From: Desulfovibrio sp.
GTDB taxonomy: Bacteria > Desulfobacterota > Desulfovibrionia > Desulfovibrionales > Desulfovibrionaceae
Length of the DNA stretch: 14,568 bases
NCBI GenBank assembly: GCA_014804905.1
Contig: JAAUYX010000004.1
Coordinates: 12,521 to 27,088, forward strand
Direction of reading: 5' to 3'
Every line of letters starts with the position of its first letter. Within the stretch, counting starts at the first letter, position 1. The notes under the pieces are model-generated. The model was not told where the DNA came from. It did not search any database and worked only from the letters and a program-made list of their open reading frames with translations. Made by a program: the position numbers and the translations under genes. Below are positions 1-6,186 of the stretch, piece by piece.

Positions 1-1043
1 TTGGCGCGGAAGGCCTGCGCCGCCGCGCGCACGGCCTTCTGCTCCTTGGGCGTGAAGGCGCGGAGCGCGTGCTGCACGCGGTTGCCGAGCTGGCCGAGCA
101 CGCTGTCCGGAATATCCGAGGGGTTCTGGCTCACAAAATAGATGCCCACCCCGCGCGAGCGGATGAGCCGCGTCACCTGCTCGATTTTCTGGAGCAATGC
201 CGGGGAAATGCCGTCGAAGAGCAGGTGCGCCTCGTCAAAGAAAAACACCAGCCGGGGCTTGTCCCTGTCGCCCGCTTCGGGGAGGTTCTCATAGAGCTCG
301 GAAAGCAGCCAGAGGAGCACGCAGGAATAGAGCCCCGGCGCGTTCATCAGCGATTGGGCCTCGAGGATATTGATGACGCCGCGGCCATCGGCGTCCGTCT
401 GGAGCAGGTCATTGATGTCCAGCGCGGGCTCGCCGAAGAAAACGTCCCCGCCCTCCTCCTCGAGGCGCAACAGCGCCCGCTGGATGGCGCCCACGCTGGC
501 CGTGGAAATCTGGCCGTAGCTCGTCTTGAAGGCGTCGCGCTCCTCCCCCACATATTGCACCATGCTGCGCAAATCCTTCATGTCGAGGAGCAGGAGCCCG
601 GAATCGTCGGCGATGCGGAAGGCGAGCTGGAGCACCCCGGCCTGCACCTCGTTCAAGTTGAGCAGGCGCGAGAGCAAGAGCGGCCCCATCTCACTCACCG
701 TGGTGCGCATGGGGTGGCCCGCCTTGCCAAACACGTCCCAGAAACACACCGGGAAGGCCTTGGGCGCATAGCCGAGCTCGCGGAGGCCGAGCGCATCGGC
801 CCGCTCCGCCGCCTTGCCCGTGCCCCCGGCCTTGGCGAGGCCCGAGAGGTCGCCCTTGACGTCGGCCATGAAGACCGGCACGCCGAGCGCGCTGAAGGTT
901 TCGGCCATGCTTTGCAGGGTCACGGTCTTGCCCGTGCCCGTGGCCCCGGTGATGAGGCCGTGGCGGTTGCCCATGGCGGGCAGGAGGCAGAGTTCCCTTT
1001 TTCCTTCCATGGCCACGAGGGCGTTGCGGTCCTTGTCCAGCAT
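1..1043 (-). CDS. HerA-like / DUF853 (YjgR-type) ATPase, C-terminus cut by window edge
   Basis: The first 347 residues are visible; the family is usually about 500 residues long, so the C-terminal third lies outside the window. A P-loop GATGTGKT sits at residues 33-40 and a Walker B-like FFFDEAH at 267-273. This spacing and the N-terminus, which states the ATP site almost at once, match the DUF853/HerA-like helicase family. These are RecA-fold motor ATPases thought to act on DNA, but their cellular job is poorly defined. The ATG at 1043 is preceded by a GGGAG ribosome site about 8 nt upstream. The gene stands alone on the minus strand, separated from mltA by 468 bp of repeat-rich DNA. The family call is confident; a specific function is not. 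Confidence 0.88.
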   Translation of the reverse strand, partial: MLDKDRNALVAMEGKRELCLLPAMGNRHGLITGATGTGKTVTLQSMAETFSALGVPVFMADVKGDLSGLAKAGGTGKAAERADALGLRELGYAPKAFPVCFWDVFGKAGHPMRTTVSEMGPLLLSRLLNLNEVQAGVLQLAFRIADDSGLLLLDMKDLRSMVQYVGEERDAFKTSYGQISTASVGAIQRALLRLEEEGGDVFFGEPALDINDLLQTDADGRGVINILEAQSLMNAPGLYSCVLLWLLSELYENLPEAGDRDKPRLVFFFDEAHLLFDGISPALLQKIEQVTRLIRSRGVGIYFVSQNPSDIPDSVLGQLGNRVQHALRAFTPKEQKAVRAAAQAFRA

Positions 1044-1168
1044 GGCTTTTCTCCCTGGCCGCGGCGCGGCCGTGGTGCTTTGTATTTTGATATGCTTGTG
1101 TGCTGATGGCGCGAAGCCATCTTGCTCTGGTGCTCACCTAATGTCGAAATTATCCGTCAAAAACAGCC

Positions 1169-1388
1169 TTTTTGTCGCTGGCTGCGTCAGAGAAAAATTT
1201 TCTTGGTCGAGTACTTAAGTACACTCCCTGCGAAGCTCCAGCCGTTGCGACGAAGGAAGCTACGGATGGAGACAGCAGTTAGTTACCGCGAAGGCCGGTC
1301 AACGATGCCACTGTCGCTATCCGTAAGGCTCGTGGACTCGCCAACGGCTAGCGCAATTTTTATCTTCCTTGCCAGCGCCGAAAAATCT
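1169..1388. repeat. Interrupted palindromic repeat (REP-like)
   Basis: The left arm runs from about 1169 to 1216 and includes TTTTTGTCGCTGGC and GAAAAATTTTC. It ends in a perfect 12-bp palindrome, GTACTTAAGTAC (1211-1222). The right arm is split: its start lies at 1217-1232 and its end at 1351-1388 (GCGCAATTTTTATC, then GCCAGCGCCGAAAAATC). If 1233-1350 plus one copy of GCG is removed, the right arm pairs with the left arm over its full length. The 11-nt spacing between AAGTAC and AATTTTT is then the same on both sides. This is typical of extragenic palindromic repeats or small non-autonomous elements. I believe similar GAGTACTTAAGTAC repeats occur in Desulfovibrio intergenic DNA, but that is recall and unchecked. 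Confidence 0.5.
1233..1350. mobile_element. Candidate 118-bp insertion with inverted ends inside the palindrome
   Basis: The segment interrupts the palindromic repeat and is itself an inverted repeat. GCCGTTG (1241-1247) pairs with CAACGGC (1342-1348), TACGGAT (1261-1267) with ATCCGTA (1319-1325), and GACAG (1271-1275) with CTGTC (1311-1315). A GCG triplet on each side (1230-1232 and 1351-1353) could be a target duplication. It is too short to encode a protein, so if mobile it would be a MITE-like passenger. It could instead be the fold of a structured RNA. The left end does not mirror the right exactly, because eight extra bases precede GCCGTTG, so the boundaries are uncertain. Confidence 0.3.
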
Positions 1389-1511
1389 TATTTTTTAGGA
1401 TTCTTCCGACACTAGCATCCGTCTGTCGCTTCGCTCCAGCCGGAATCTGGAATGTCCATCTCCAATAGCTCTTAAACTCATACCGAGCGAGCCAGCTTGT
1501 AGCAAAAAATT

Positions 1512-2687
1512 TCAGCGCGCGAGCAGCACCCAGGCCGGGCCGTGGGCGTCCAGATGGCTCGCCACATAGTTGGCGTGCTCGTTGCCGCCGCAGAAAATGT
1601 CGATGCGGTTGCGCTTGATGGCCCCGCCCACGTCCTGCGCGAAGCCGATGCCGCGCAGGGGGACGCTCCCGAAGGTCTCGTCCGGGATATTCACGCCGTA
1701 GGCCACCACCGCGCCCAGAGGAATATAGCCGCGATCCGTGGCGAGGGAAAGCCAGTCGTCCACGGTGTGCCCCATGGCGCCGGTGGGCCCGCGGCCGCCG
1801 AACTTGAAAAAGACATAGCTCGGGTTGTCGTTGAGTATCTCGCGCACCCTGTCGGGATTGTTGCGGAACCACTCCCGCTGCTCGAAGATGTCGCCGCGTT
1901 TCAAAAGGCCCTTTTCGCGCATGATGCGGCCCGAGCTCTTGTACTTGTGGCCGTTCTGCCCCGCATAGTTGATATAGGCCTCGGTGCCGTCGTCAAAGAC
2001 GAGCTTGCCGGAGCCCTGTATCTCGAGAAAGAACACGTCCACCGGGTCCTTGGCCCAGGCGAGCTCCAGGCCGCGCCCGGCGAGCACCTGCCCTTCCTCG
2101 ATGGTGCGCCGGTCATAATAGCGGCCGCGCCGCGCCTTGACCCTGGCGAGGTCCGGCGGCAGGGCGTAGATGGCCTGCTCGTAGCCGGGCTTTTTCGTGC
2201 GGCTGGCGGCCACCCGCGGCTCGTAATAGCCCGAATAGTCGATGCCTTTCGGCACGGGCACCCAGCGGAAATTCTCGGCGAGGAGCTGCGGCTCGGCGTC
2301 GAGGCGCGGCAAAAGCTGCTGCAGGCGCGTGAGCGTGCGCGAAAGCTCGCCCCAGGTCACTTCAAGGCCGGGGCGGCGGATGGCGCACGCCGACTGCGGC
2401 TTCGAGTTGACATAGAGGAGAGACTTGCGCACGGTAGGCCCCATGTCCTTCCAGCTCGTGAGCTCCTGATTGGCCGGGGAGAGCCGGGCGAGAAAAGTCT
2501 CGGCGCTTTCCTGGGCGGTCACGGGCGGAGCGGAAGGACGCGCGGGCGGCGGGGCCTTGTGCCCGCATGCCGCCAGAAACATGCACAACAGGAGGGCCAG
2601 CCCCAAGGCCGCCACGCTGCCACGGGCGCGCCCGCAAGGAAGCGAACCATGCCCGATTTTCCCACTCCCGAAACCTGGTTTCCCCAT
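1512..2687 (-). CDS. mltA: MltA-family membrane-bound lytic murein transglycosylase (lipoprotein)
   Basis: A 391-residue lipoprotein. The N-terminus has an arginine-containing region, a hydrophobic core and a lipobox LAAC ending at Cys41, so it should be lipid-anchored in the envelope. The MltA double-psi barrel region carries QGSGKLVF, YAGQNGHKYKSSGR and NPSYVFF. The C-terminal 3D-type segment AQDVGGAIK contains Asp352, which aligns with the catalytic aspartate of MltA enzymes. The enzyme cleaves peptidoglycan glycan strands to 1,6-anhydro-muropeptides. The ATG at 2687 has AGGA six bases upstream. No internal ATG precedes the signal core, and starting later (GTG for Val25) would remove its basic residues. 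The start lies inside the divergent thioesterase gene, overlapping it by 39 bp. Confidence 0.92.
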   Translation of the reverse strand: MGKPGFGSGKIGHGSLPCGRARGSVAALGLALLLCMFLAACGHKAPPPARPSAPPVTAQESAETFLARLSPANQELTSWKDMGPTVRKSLLYVNSKPQSACAIRRPGLEVTWGELSRTLTRLQQLLPRLDAEPQLLAENFRWVPVPKGIDYSGYYEPRVAASRTKKPGYEQAIYALPPDLARVKARRGRYYDRRTIEEGQVLAGRGLELAWAKDPVDVFFLEIQGSGKLVFDDGTEAYINYAGQNGHKYKSSGRIMREKGLLKRGDIFEQREWFRNNPDRVREILNDNPSYVFFKFGGRGPTGAMGHTVDDWLSLATDRGYIPLGAVVAYGVNIPDETFGSVPLRGIGFAQDVGGAIKRNRIDIFCGGNEHANYVASHLDAHGPAWVLLAR

Positions 2688-3062
2688 CGTGTGTCCTACG
2701 GTGAAACGGATTGTATGGGCGTGCTTTACTACGCCGAATACCTGCACATTTTTGAACGCGCGCGCAGCGCCTATATCCGCGAGCGCGGCATGAGCTACGC
2801 CGACGTGGAGAAAAAGGGCGTCATCCTGCCCGTGCGCGAGGCGGAATGCCGCTACCGCTCGCCCGCGCGCTATGACGAGCTCGTGCTGGTGCGCACGGGC
2901 GTCAGCGAATGGGGCCGCGCCTCCCTGCGTTTTGTATATGAGATGTGGAACGAGGACAAGACGCGCCTCCTCGCCACGGGCATGACCCAGCACGCGCTCG
3001 TGGACGCCACGGGGCGCCCCATCAGGATGCCGGAGTGGTTCCGCCACCTGGGCGACGCCTGA
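2649..3062 (+). CDS. YbgC-type hotdog acyl-CoA thioesterase
   Basis: A 137-residue single-domain hotdog protein of the 4-hydroxybenzoyl-CoA thioesterase/YbgC group. The diagnostic stretch is YGETDCMGVLYYAEYL at residues 17-32, with the predicted catalytic Asp21 and the usual Gly-x-x-Tyr pattern after it. Members hydrolyse acyl-CoA thioesters; YbgC proteins often work near the inner membrane with the Tol-Pal system, but no tol genes are in view here. The ATG has AAGGA eight bases upstream. The 5' end overlaps mltA head-to-head and the 3' end is 11 bp from a convergent membrane-protein gene. The exact substrate cannot be read from the sequence. Confidence 0.9.
   Translation: MPDFPTPETWFPHRVSYGETDCMGVLYYAEYLHIFERARSAYIRERGMSYADVEKKGVILPVREAECRYRSPARYDELVLVRTGVSEWGRASLRFVYEMWNEDKTRLLATGMTQHALVDATGRPIRMPEWFRHLGDA
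2710..2715 (-). promoter_or_regulatory. Candidate -10 box for mltA inside the thioesterase gene
   Basis: On the minus strand this reads TACAAT, five of six matches to the sigma-70 -10 consensus. It would start transcription roughly 16 bases before the mltA ATG. I see no good -35 box at 17-18 bp spacing, so support is limited. Confidence 0.22.
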
Positions 3063-3073
3063 GCGGCGCGGCC

Positions 3074-3382
3074 TCAACCCTTTCGCCACGCGAACCAGAC
3101 GCCGGCCAGCGCCAGTGCCTCGCCCACGGCCACGGAAATGTCCCGGTCCAGTACGGCCCCGGCGAACACGAGGCACGCGCCAGCCGCGCAGAGGAAGGCC
3201 GCGCCCCGTGTGAGGCCATCTCCGCTCCTGCACAGGCGAGCCAGGACGGCCAGTTGCACGGCGATACCCGCAAGGATGAGGGCCGGGGCGAGCCACGGAA
3301 GCGGCGCCCCCGCAACCACGAACACCCTTCCGGCATCAGTGACGGCCGCGGGCGTGAGCGGGGCGGCGGCAGACGTGAGCAT
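3074..3382 (-). CDS. Small hydrophobic membrane protein, unknown function
   Basis: 102 residues with three hydrophobic stretches, roughly 28-48, 58-77 and 81-98, and a basic C-terminus (WRKG). A short polar loop, RLCRSGDGLTR, joins the first two helices. This suggests an inner-membrane protein with three short helices. I do not recognise the family. The ATG at 3382 is preceded by AAGGTG a few bases upstream, which supports translation. It is convergent with the thioesterase (11-bp gap) and divergent from hslU (146-bp gap), so it probably has its own promoter. The very high G+C and low complexity leave some chance that it is spurious. Confidence 0.6.
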   Translation of the reverse strand: MLTSAAAPLTPAAVTDAGRVFVVAGAPLPWLAPALILAGIAVQLAVLARLCRSGDGLTRGAAFLCAAGACLVFAGAVLDRDISVAVGEALALAGVWFAWRKG

Positions 3383-3441
3383 GGGTCACCTTAAAAAGAA
3401 CCGGCTCCTCCTGCAAGGGCGTAAAAAGTGCCCGTCCGCGA

Positions 3442-3469
3442 TTGCCATCTCCGGGAACGTGCCTATTTT
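3442..3469 (+). promoter_or_regulatory. Candidate sigma-70 promoter for hslU
   Basis: TTGCCA (3442-3447, five of six matches to the -35 consensus) and TATTTT (3464-3469, four of six) are separated by 16 bp. Transcription would start near 3476, giving a leader of about 53 nt before the hslU ATG. I did not find a clear heat-shock sigma-32-type promoter, although hslU is a heat-shock gene in other bacteria. Confidence 0.4.
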
Positions 3470-3528
3470 CAACTCCGGCCCCCGGTATTTCGCGCGAAGC
3501 CGCGCACCGCGGGGTCAAAGGAGCACGC

Positions 3529-4842
3529 ATGAGCGCCCTGACCCCCCGCGAGATCGTGGCGGAACTCGACAAGTTCGTCATCGGCCAGGAACAGGCCAAG
3601 CGCATGGTGGCCGTGGCCGTGCGCAACCGCTGGCGCAGGCAGCATCTTCCCCCCGAGCTGCGCGACGAAATCGCGCCGAAAAACATCATCATGATGGGGC
3701 CCACGGGCGTGGGCAAGACCGAAATCGCCCGCCGCCTCGCGCGGCTGTCCGGCGCGCCCTTCCTCAAGGTGGAGGCCACCAAGTTCACCGAGGTGGGCTA
3801 TGTGGGCCGCGACGTGGAATCCATGGTGCGCGACCTCATGGAGATCGGCATCAACCTCATGCGGGAGGAGGAGAACGCCCGCGTGCGCGCCGCCGCCGAG
3901 GCCGCGGCCGAGTCCCGCCTCATGGACCTCATCCTGCCCCACTCCTTCGGCCAGGAGGAGCGCAGCAAAACGCGCGAAAAACTCCTCCAGCAGTTCCGGC
4001 TCGGCTACCTCGACGACCGCGAGGTGGAGATGGAAGTCACCGAGCAGGGCGGCCGGGGCATCGACATCTTCGCCATTCCGGGCATGGACCAGATGGGCGG
4101 CCAGGTCAAGGACATGTTCAGCAACGCCTTCCCGCCCAAGCGCACCCGCAAAAAACTCAAGCTGCGCACGGCCTTCAACATCCTCGTGCAGGAGGAATCC
4201 GCCAAGCTCGTGGACCAGGAGGCCCTCACCGAAAAGGCCCGCGAGCGCGTGCAGCAGTCCGGCATCATCTTCATCGACGAAATCGACAAGATCGCGAGCT
4301 CCTCCCAGAACCGCACCTCGGACATCTCGCGCGAGGGCGTGCAGCGCGACCTTCTGCCCATCGTGGAGGGGAGCGTGGTCAACACCAAGCACGGCATGGT
4401 CAAGACGGACCACATCCTCTTTATCGCGGCGGGCGCCTTCCACTTCAGCAAGCCTTCGGACATGATTCCCGAGCTTCAGGGGCGCTTTCCCCTGCGGGCG
4501 GAGCTCCAGCCGCTGGGGCGCAAGGAATTTCTGCGCATCCTCACCGAGCCGCACAATGCTCTTGTCAAGCAGTACGAGGCCCTGCTCGGGACCGAGCGCG
4601 TGAAGCTCAGCTTCACCCAGGACGGCCTCGAGGAAATCGCCGCCTTCGCCGAGGAGGCCAATGCCCGCGCGGAAAATATCGGCGCGCGCCGCCTCTACAC
4701 CATCATGGAAAAGATTCTCGCCGACATCTCCTTCGCCGCGCCGGAAATGGCGGGCGCGGAAGTGACCGTGGACCGGGCCTATGTGAGCGAGCACCTGCGC
4801 GACGTGCGCGACGACCAGGACCTGAGCCGCTATATTCTGTAA
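3529..4842 (+). CDS. hslU: HslU, ATPase/unfoldase subunit of the HslUV protease
   Basis: 437 residues, the normal length for this AAA+ unfoldase. It shows the N-terminal FVIGQEQAK segment and Walker A GPTGVGKT at 57-64. The central pore loop GYVG is at 90-93 and Walker B GIIFIDEIDK at 245-254. A variable intermediate domain lies between them, and the GRFPLR motif starts at 318. It ends in SRYIL, the C-terminal tail type that docks into HslV. HslU hexamers use ATP to unfold cytoplasmic proteins and feed them to the HslV peptidase. The ATG at 3529 has AAAGGAG nearby; frames further upstream lack family similarity. hslV is not adjacent on either side, so it must be elsewhere if the complex is functional. 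The next gene follows after 15 bp. Confidence 0.98.
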   Translation: MSALTPREIVAELDKFVIGQEQAKRMVAVAVRNRWRRQHLPPELRDEIAPKNIIMMGPTGVGKTEIARRLARLSGAPFLKVEATKFTEVGYVGRDVESMVRDLMEIGINLMREEENARVRAAAEAAAESRLMDLILPHSFGQEERSKTREKLLQQFRLGYLDDREVEMEVTEQGGRGIDIFAIPGMDQMGGQVKDMFSNAFPPKRTRKKLKLRTAFNILVQEESAKLVDQEALTEKARERVQQSGIIFIDEIDKIASSSQNRTSDISREGVQRDLLPIVEGSVVNTKHGMVKTDHILFIAAGAFHFSKPSDMIPELQGRFPLRAELQPLGRKEFLRILTEPHNALVKQYEALLGTERVKLSFTQDGLEEIAAFAEEANARAENIGARRLYTIMEKILADISFAAPEMAGAEVTVDRAYVSEHLRDVRDDQDLSRYIL

Positions 4843-4857
4843 TCCCCAAGGAGCCGC

Positions 4858-6072
4858 ATGTTCTTTCTCTGGCCCCTCATCCCCTATTTCTACCTGCTCA
4901 TCCGCCTCATCATCCCGGCCCGCATGGGCAGGGCGGCGAAGGTCGGCTGCGCCGTCCTTTTGCTCATCGTCACCCAGGCCTTCGCCATCAACAGGTTCCT
5001 CATCGGCAATCTCGCCTCGCCGGAGCTGCCGCGCTGGCTGCTCATGGTCCAGGGCTGGCTGCTCGCCGCGGCGCTTTTGCTGTTCGCCCTGGTGCTCCTG
5101 CGCGACATCATCCTGCTCCTGCGTTGGCTCTGGCGCGCCTTCACGCGCCGCAGGAGCGCAGGCACGGCAGCCGGAACGGGCTCCCCGGTTTCGCCCTCGC
5201 GGCGCGAGCTCGTGCGCGCGGGCTGTGGCGGCCTTTTGCTCGCCAGGCCTGCCGAGCGCGTGGCCCTGGCCGCGGCCGTGCTCGGCCCCACGGCCTTCGG
5301 CGTGGGCGAGGCCGTGGCCGTGCCCGCCCTGCGCGAGGAGGAGGCCAGGTTGCGCCGCCTCCCGCGGGAGGCGGACGGCCTGCGCGTGGCCCAGATAAGC
5401 GACCTGCACATGAGCTCGCTCCTCAAGCGGGACTGGGTGGCCGCGGTGGTGGACCTTGTGCTCGCGCAAAAGCCGGACCTCATCGTGCTCACCGGCGACA
5501 TGGTGGACGGCCCGCCGGAGCTGCGCATGGAGAGCGCGCGGGAACTCAGCCGCCTCACCGCGCCGCTCGGCGTGTTCGCCTGCGTGGGCAACCATGAATA
5601 TTACAGCGGCTATGCGGCCTGGGTGCGCGTTTTCGGCGAGCTCGGGCTTCACATGCTGCTCAATGGCCACGCCGTGCTCAGGCCCGGCGGCAGGGAACTG
5701 GTGCTCGCGGGCCTCACGGACCCCGTGGCCCGCACCTTCGGCCTGCCCGGCCCGGACATGGAGGCCGCGCTCGCGGGCGCTCCGGCAGGCGCCCCCTGCA
5801 TCCTCCTCGAGCACCGGCCCGGCTTCGCGCCCATGCGCGCGCGGCAGGGCGTGGATTTCCAGCTTTCCGGGCATACCCACGGCGGCCAGGCGCCGGGCCT
5901 GCGCGAAATCGTCAGCGCCTTTAATAAGGGCTATGTGCGCGGCTGGTTCGACGTGGACGGGATGCCGCTCTATGTGAGCCCAGGGGCGGGCCTTTGGGGG
6001 GGCTTCCCCATCCGCATCGCCACACCCTCGGAAGTGGCCGTGTTTACCCTGCGCAGCGGCGCGGCCGCCTGA
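4858..6072 (+). CDS. Membrane-anchored metallophosphoesterase (YkuE/YaeI-like)
   Basis: 404 residues. The first 110 carry hydrophobic segments at about 1-20, 28-45 and 60-85, followed by an arginine-rich stretch, so the enzyme is held in the membrane. The C-terminal half has the full calcineurin-like set: SDLH (Asp182, His184), GDMVDG (Asp214), GNHE (Asn245, His246), His319 in EHRP, and GHTHGG (His339, His341). These residues hold a two-metal centre. YkuE/YaeI relatives include enzymes acting on membrane lipids and lipid A-type substrates, but the substrate here is unknown. AAGGAG lies just before the ATG, 15 bp after hslU, so the two are probably cotranscribed. The last codons are alanine-rich and contain a GCGGCCGC palindrome. 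Confidence 0.92.
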   Translation: MFFLWPLIPYFYLLIRLIIPARMGRAAKVGCAVLLLIVTQAFAINRFLIGNLASPELPRWLLMVQGWLLAAALLLFALVLLRDIILLLRWLWRAFTRRRSAGTAAGTGSPVSPSRRELVRAGCGGLLLARPAERVALAAAVLGPTAFGVGEAVAVPALREEEARLRRLPREADGLRVAQISDLHMSSLLKRDWVAAVVDLVLAQKPDLIVLTGDMVDGPPELRMESARELSRLTAPLGVFACVGNHEYYSGYAAWVRVFGELGLHMLLNGHAVLRPGGRELVLAGLTDPVARTFGLPGPDMEAALAGAPAGAPCILLEHRPGFAPMRARQGVDFQLSGHTHGGQAPGLREIVSAFNKGYVRGWFDVDGMPLYVSPGAGLWGGFPIRIATPSEVAVFTLRSGAAA

Positions 6073-6186
6073 GCGCAGGGCAGCAGTTTTTCGCGGCCGC
6101 TTCCCCGTGAGAGGGCGGGCGGCCGCCCCATGACAAAGCGGGCCCACCGTCCTACAGGGTGCGGCGTCAGGCTCACGGGAGTGTTC

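Larger units (their letters stand above)
1044..1511. other. 468-bp intergenic region with repeats, no gene seen
   Basis: This stretch between mltA and the DUF853 gene is more A+T-rich than its neighbours. I see no convincing coding frame. It holds a small perfect hairpin at 1105-1121 (GATGGC, 5-nt loop, GCCATC) in the presumed leader of the DUF853 gene, and a large interrupted palindrome at 1169-1388. It also holds a 10-bp direct repeat GCTCCAGCCG (1235-1244 and 1433-1442). A further stretch near 1490-1512 resembles the outer arm of the palindrome. I could not pick out a promoter for the DUF853 gene or a classical terminator for mltA. Confidence 0.6.

Noticed and set aside
69..1106. A 345-codon plus-strand frame over the DUF853 gene.
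   Set aside because: It lies opposite a gene with clear Walker A and B motifs and has no recognisable similarity of its own.
1241..1348. Resemblance of GCCGTTG...CAACGGC to an integron attC site.
   Set aside because: The core does not fit the RYYYAAC...GTTRRRY rule and there is no integrase or cassette nearby.
3383..3528. A heat-shock sigma-32 promoter for hslU.
   Set aside because: I found no convincing CTTGAA...CCCCAT pair. A sigma-70-like pair fits better.
6130..6186. An earlier ATG for the M16 peptidase.
   Set aside because: No ribosome site precedes it and it would place 19 residues before the signal peptide. The ATG at 6187 has GGGAG.
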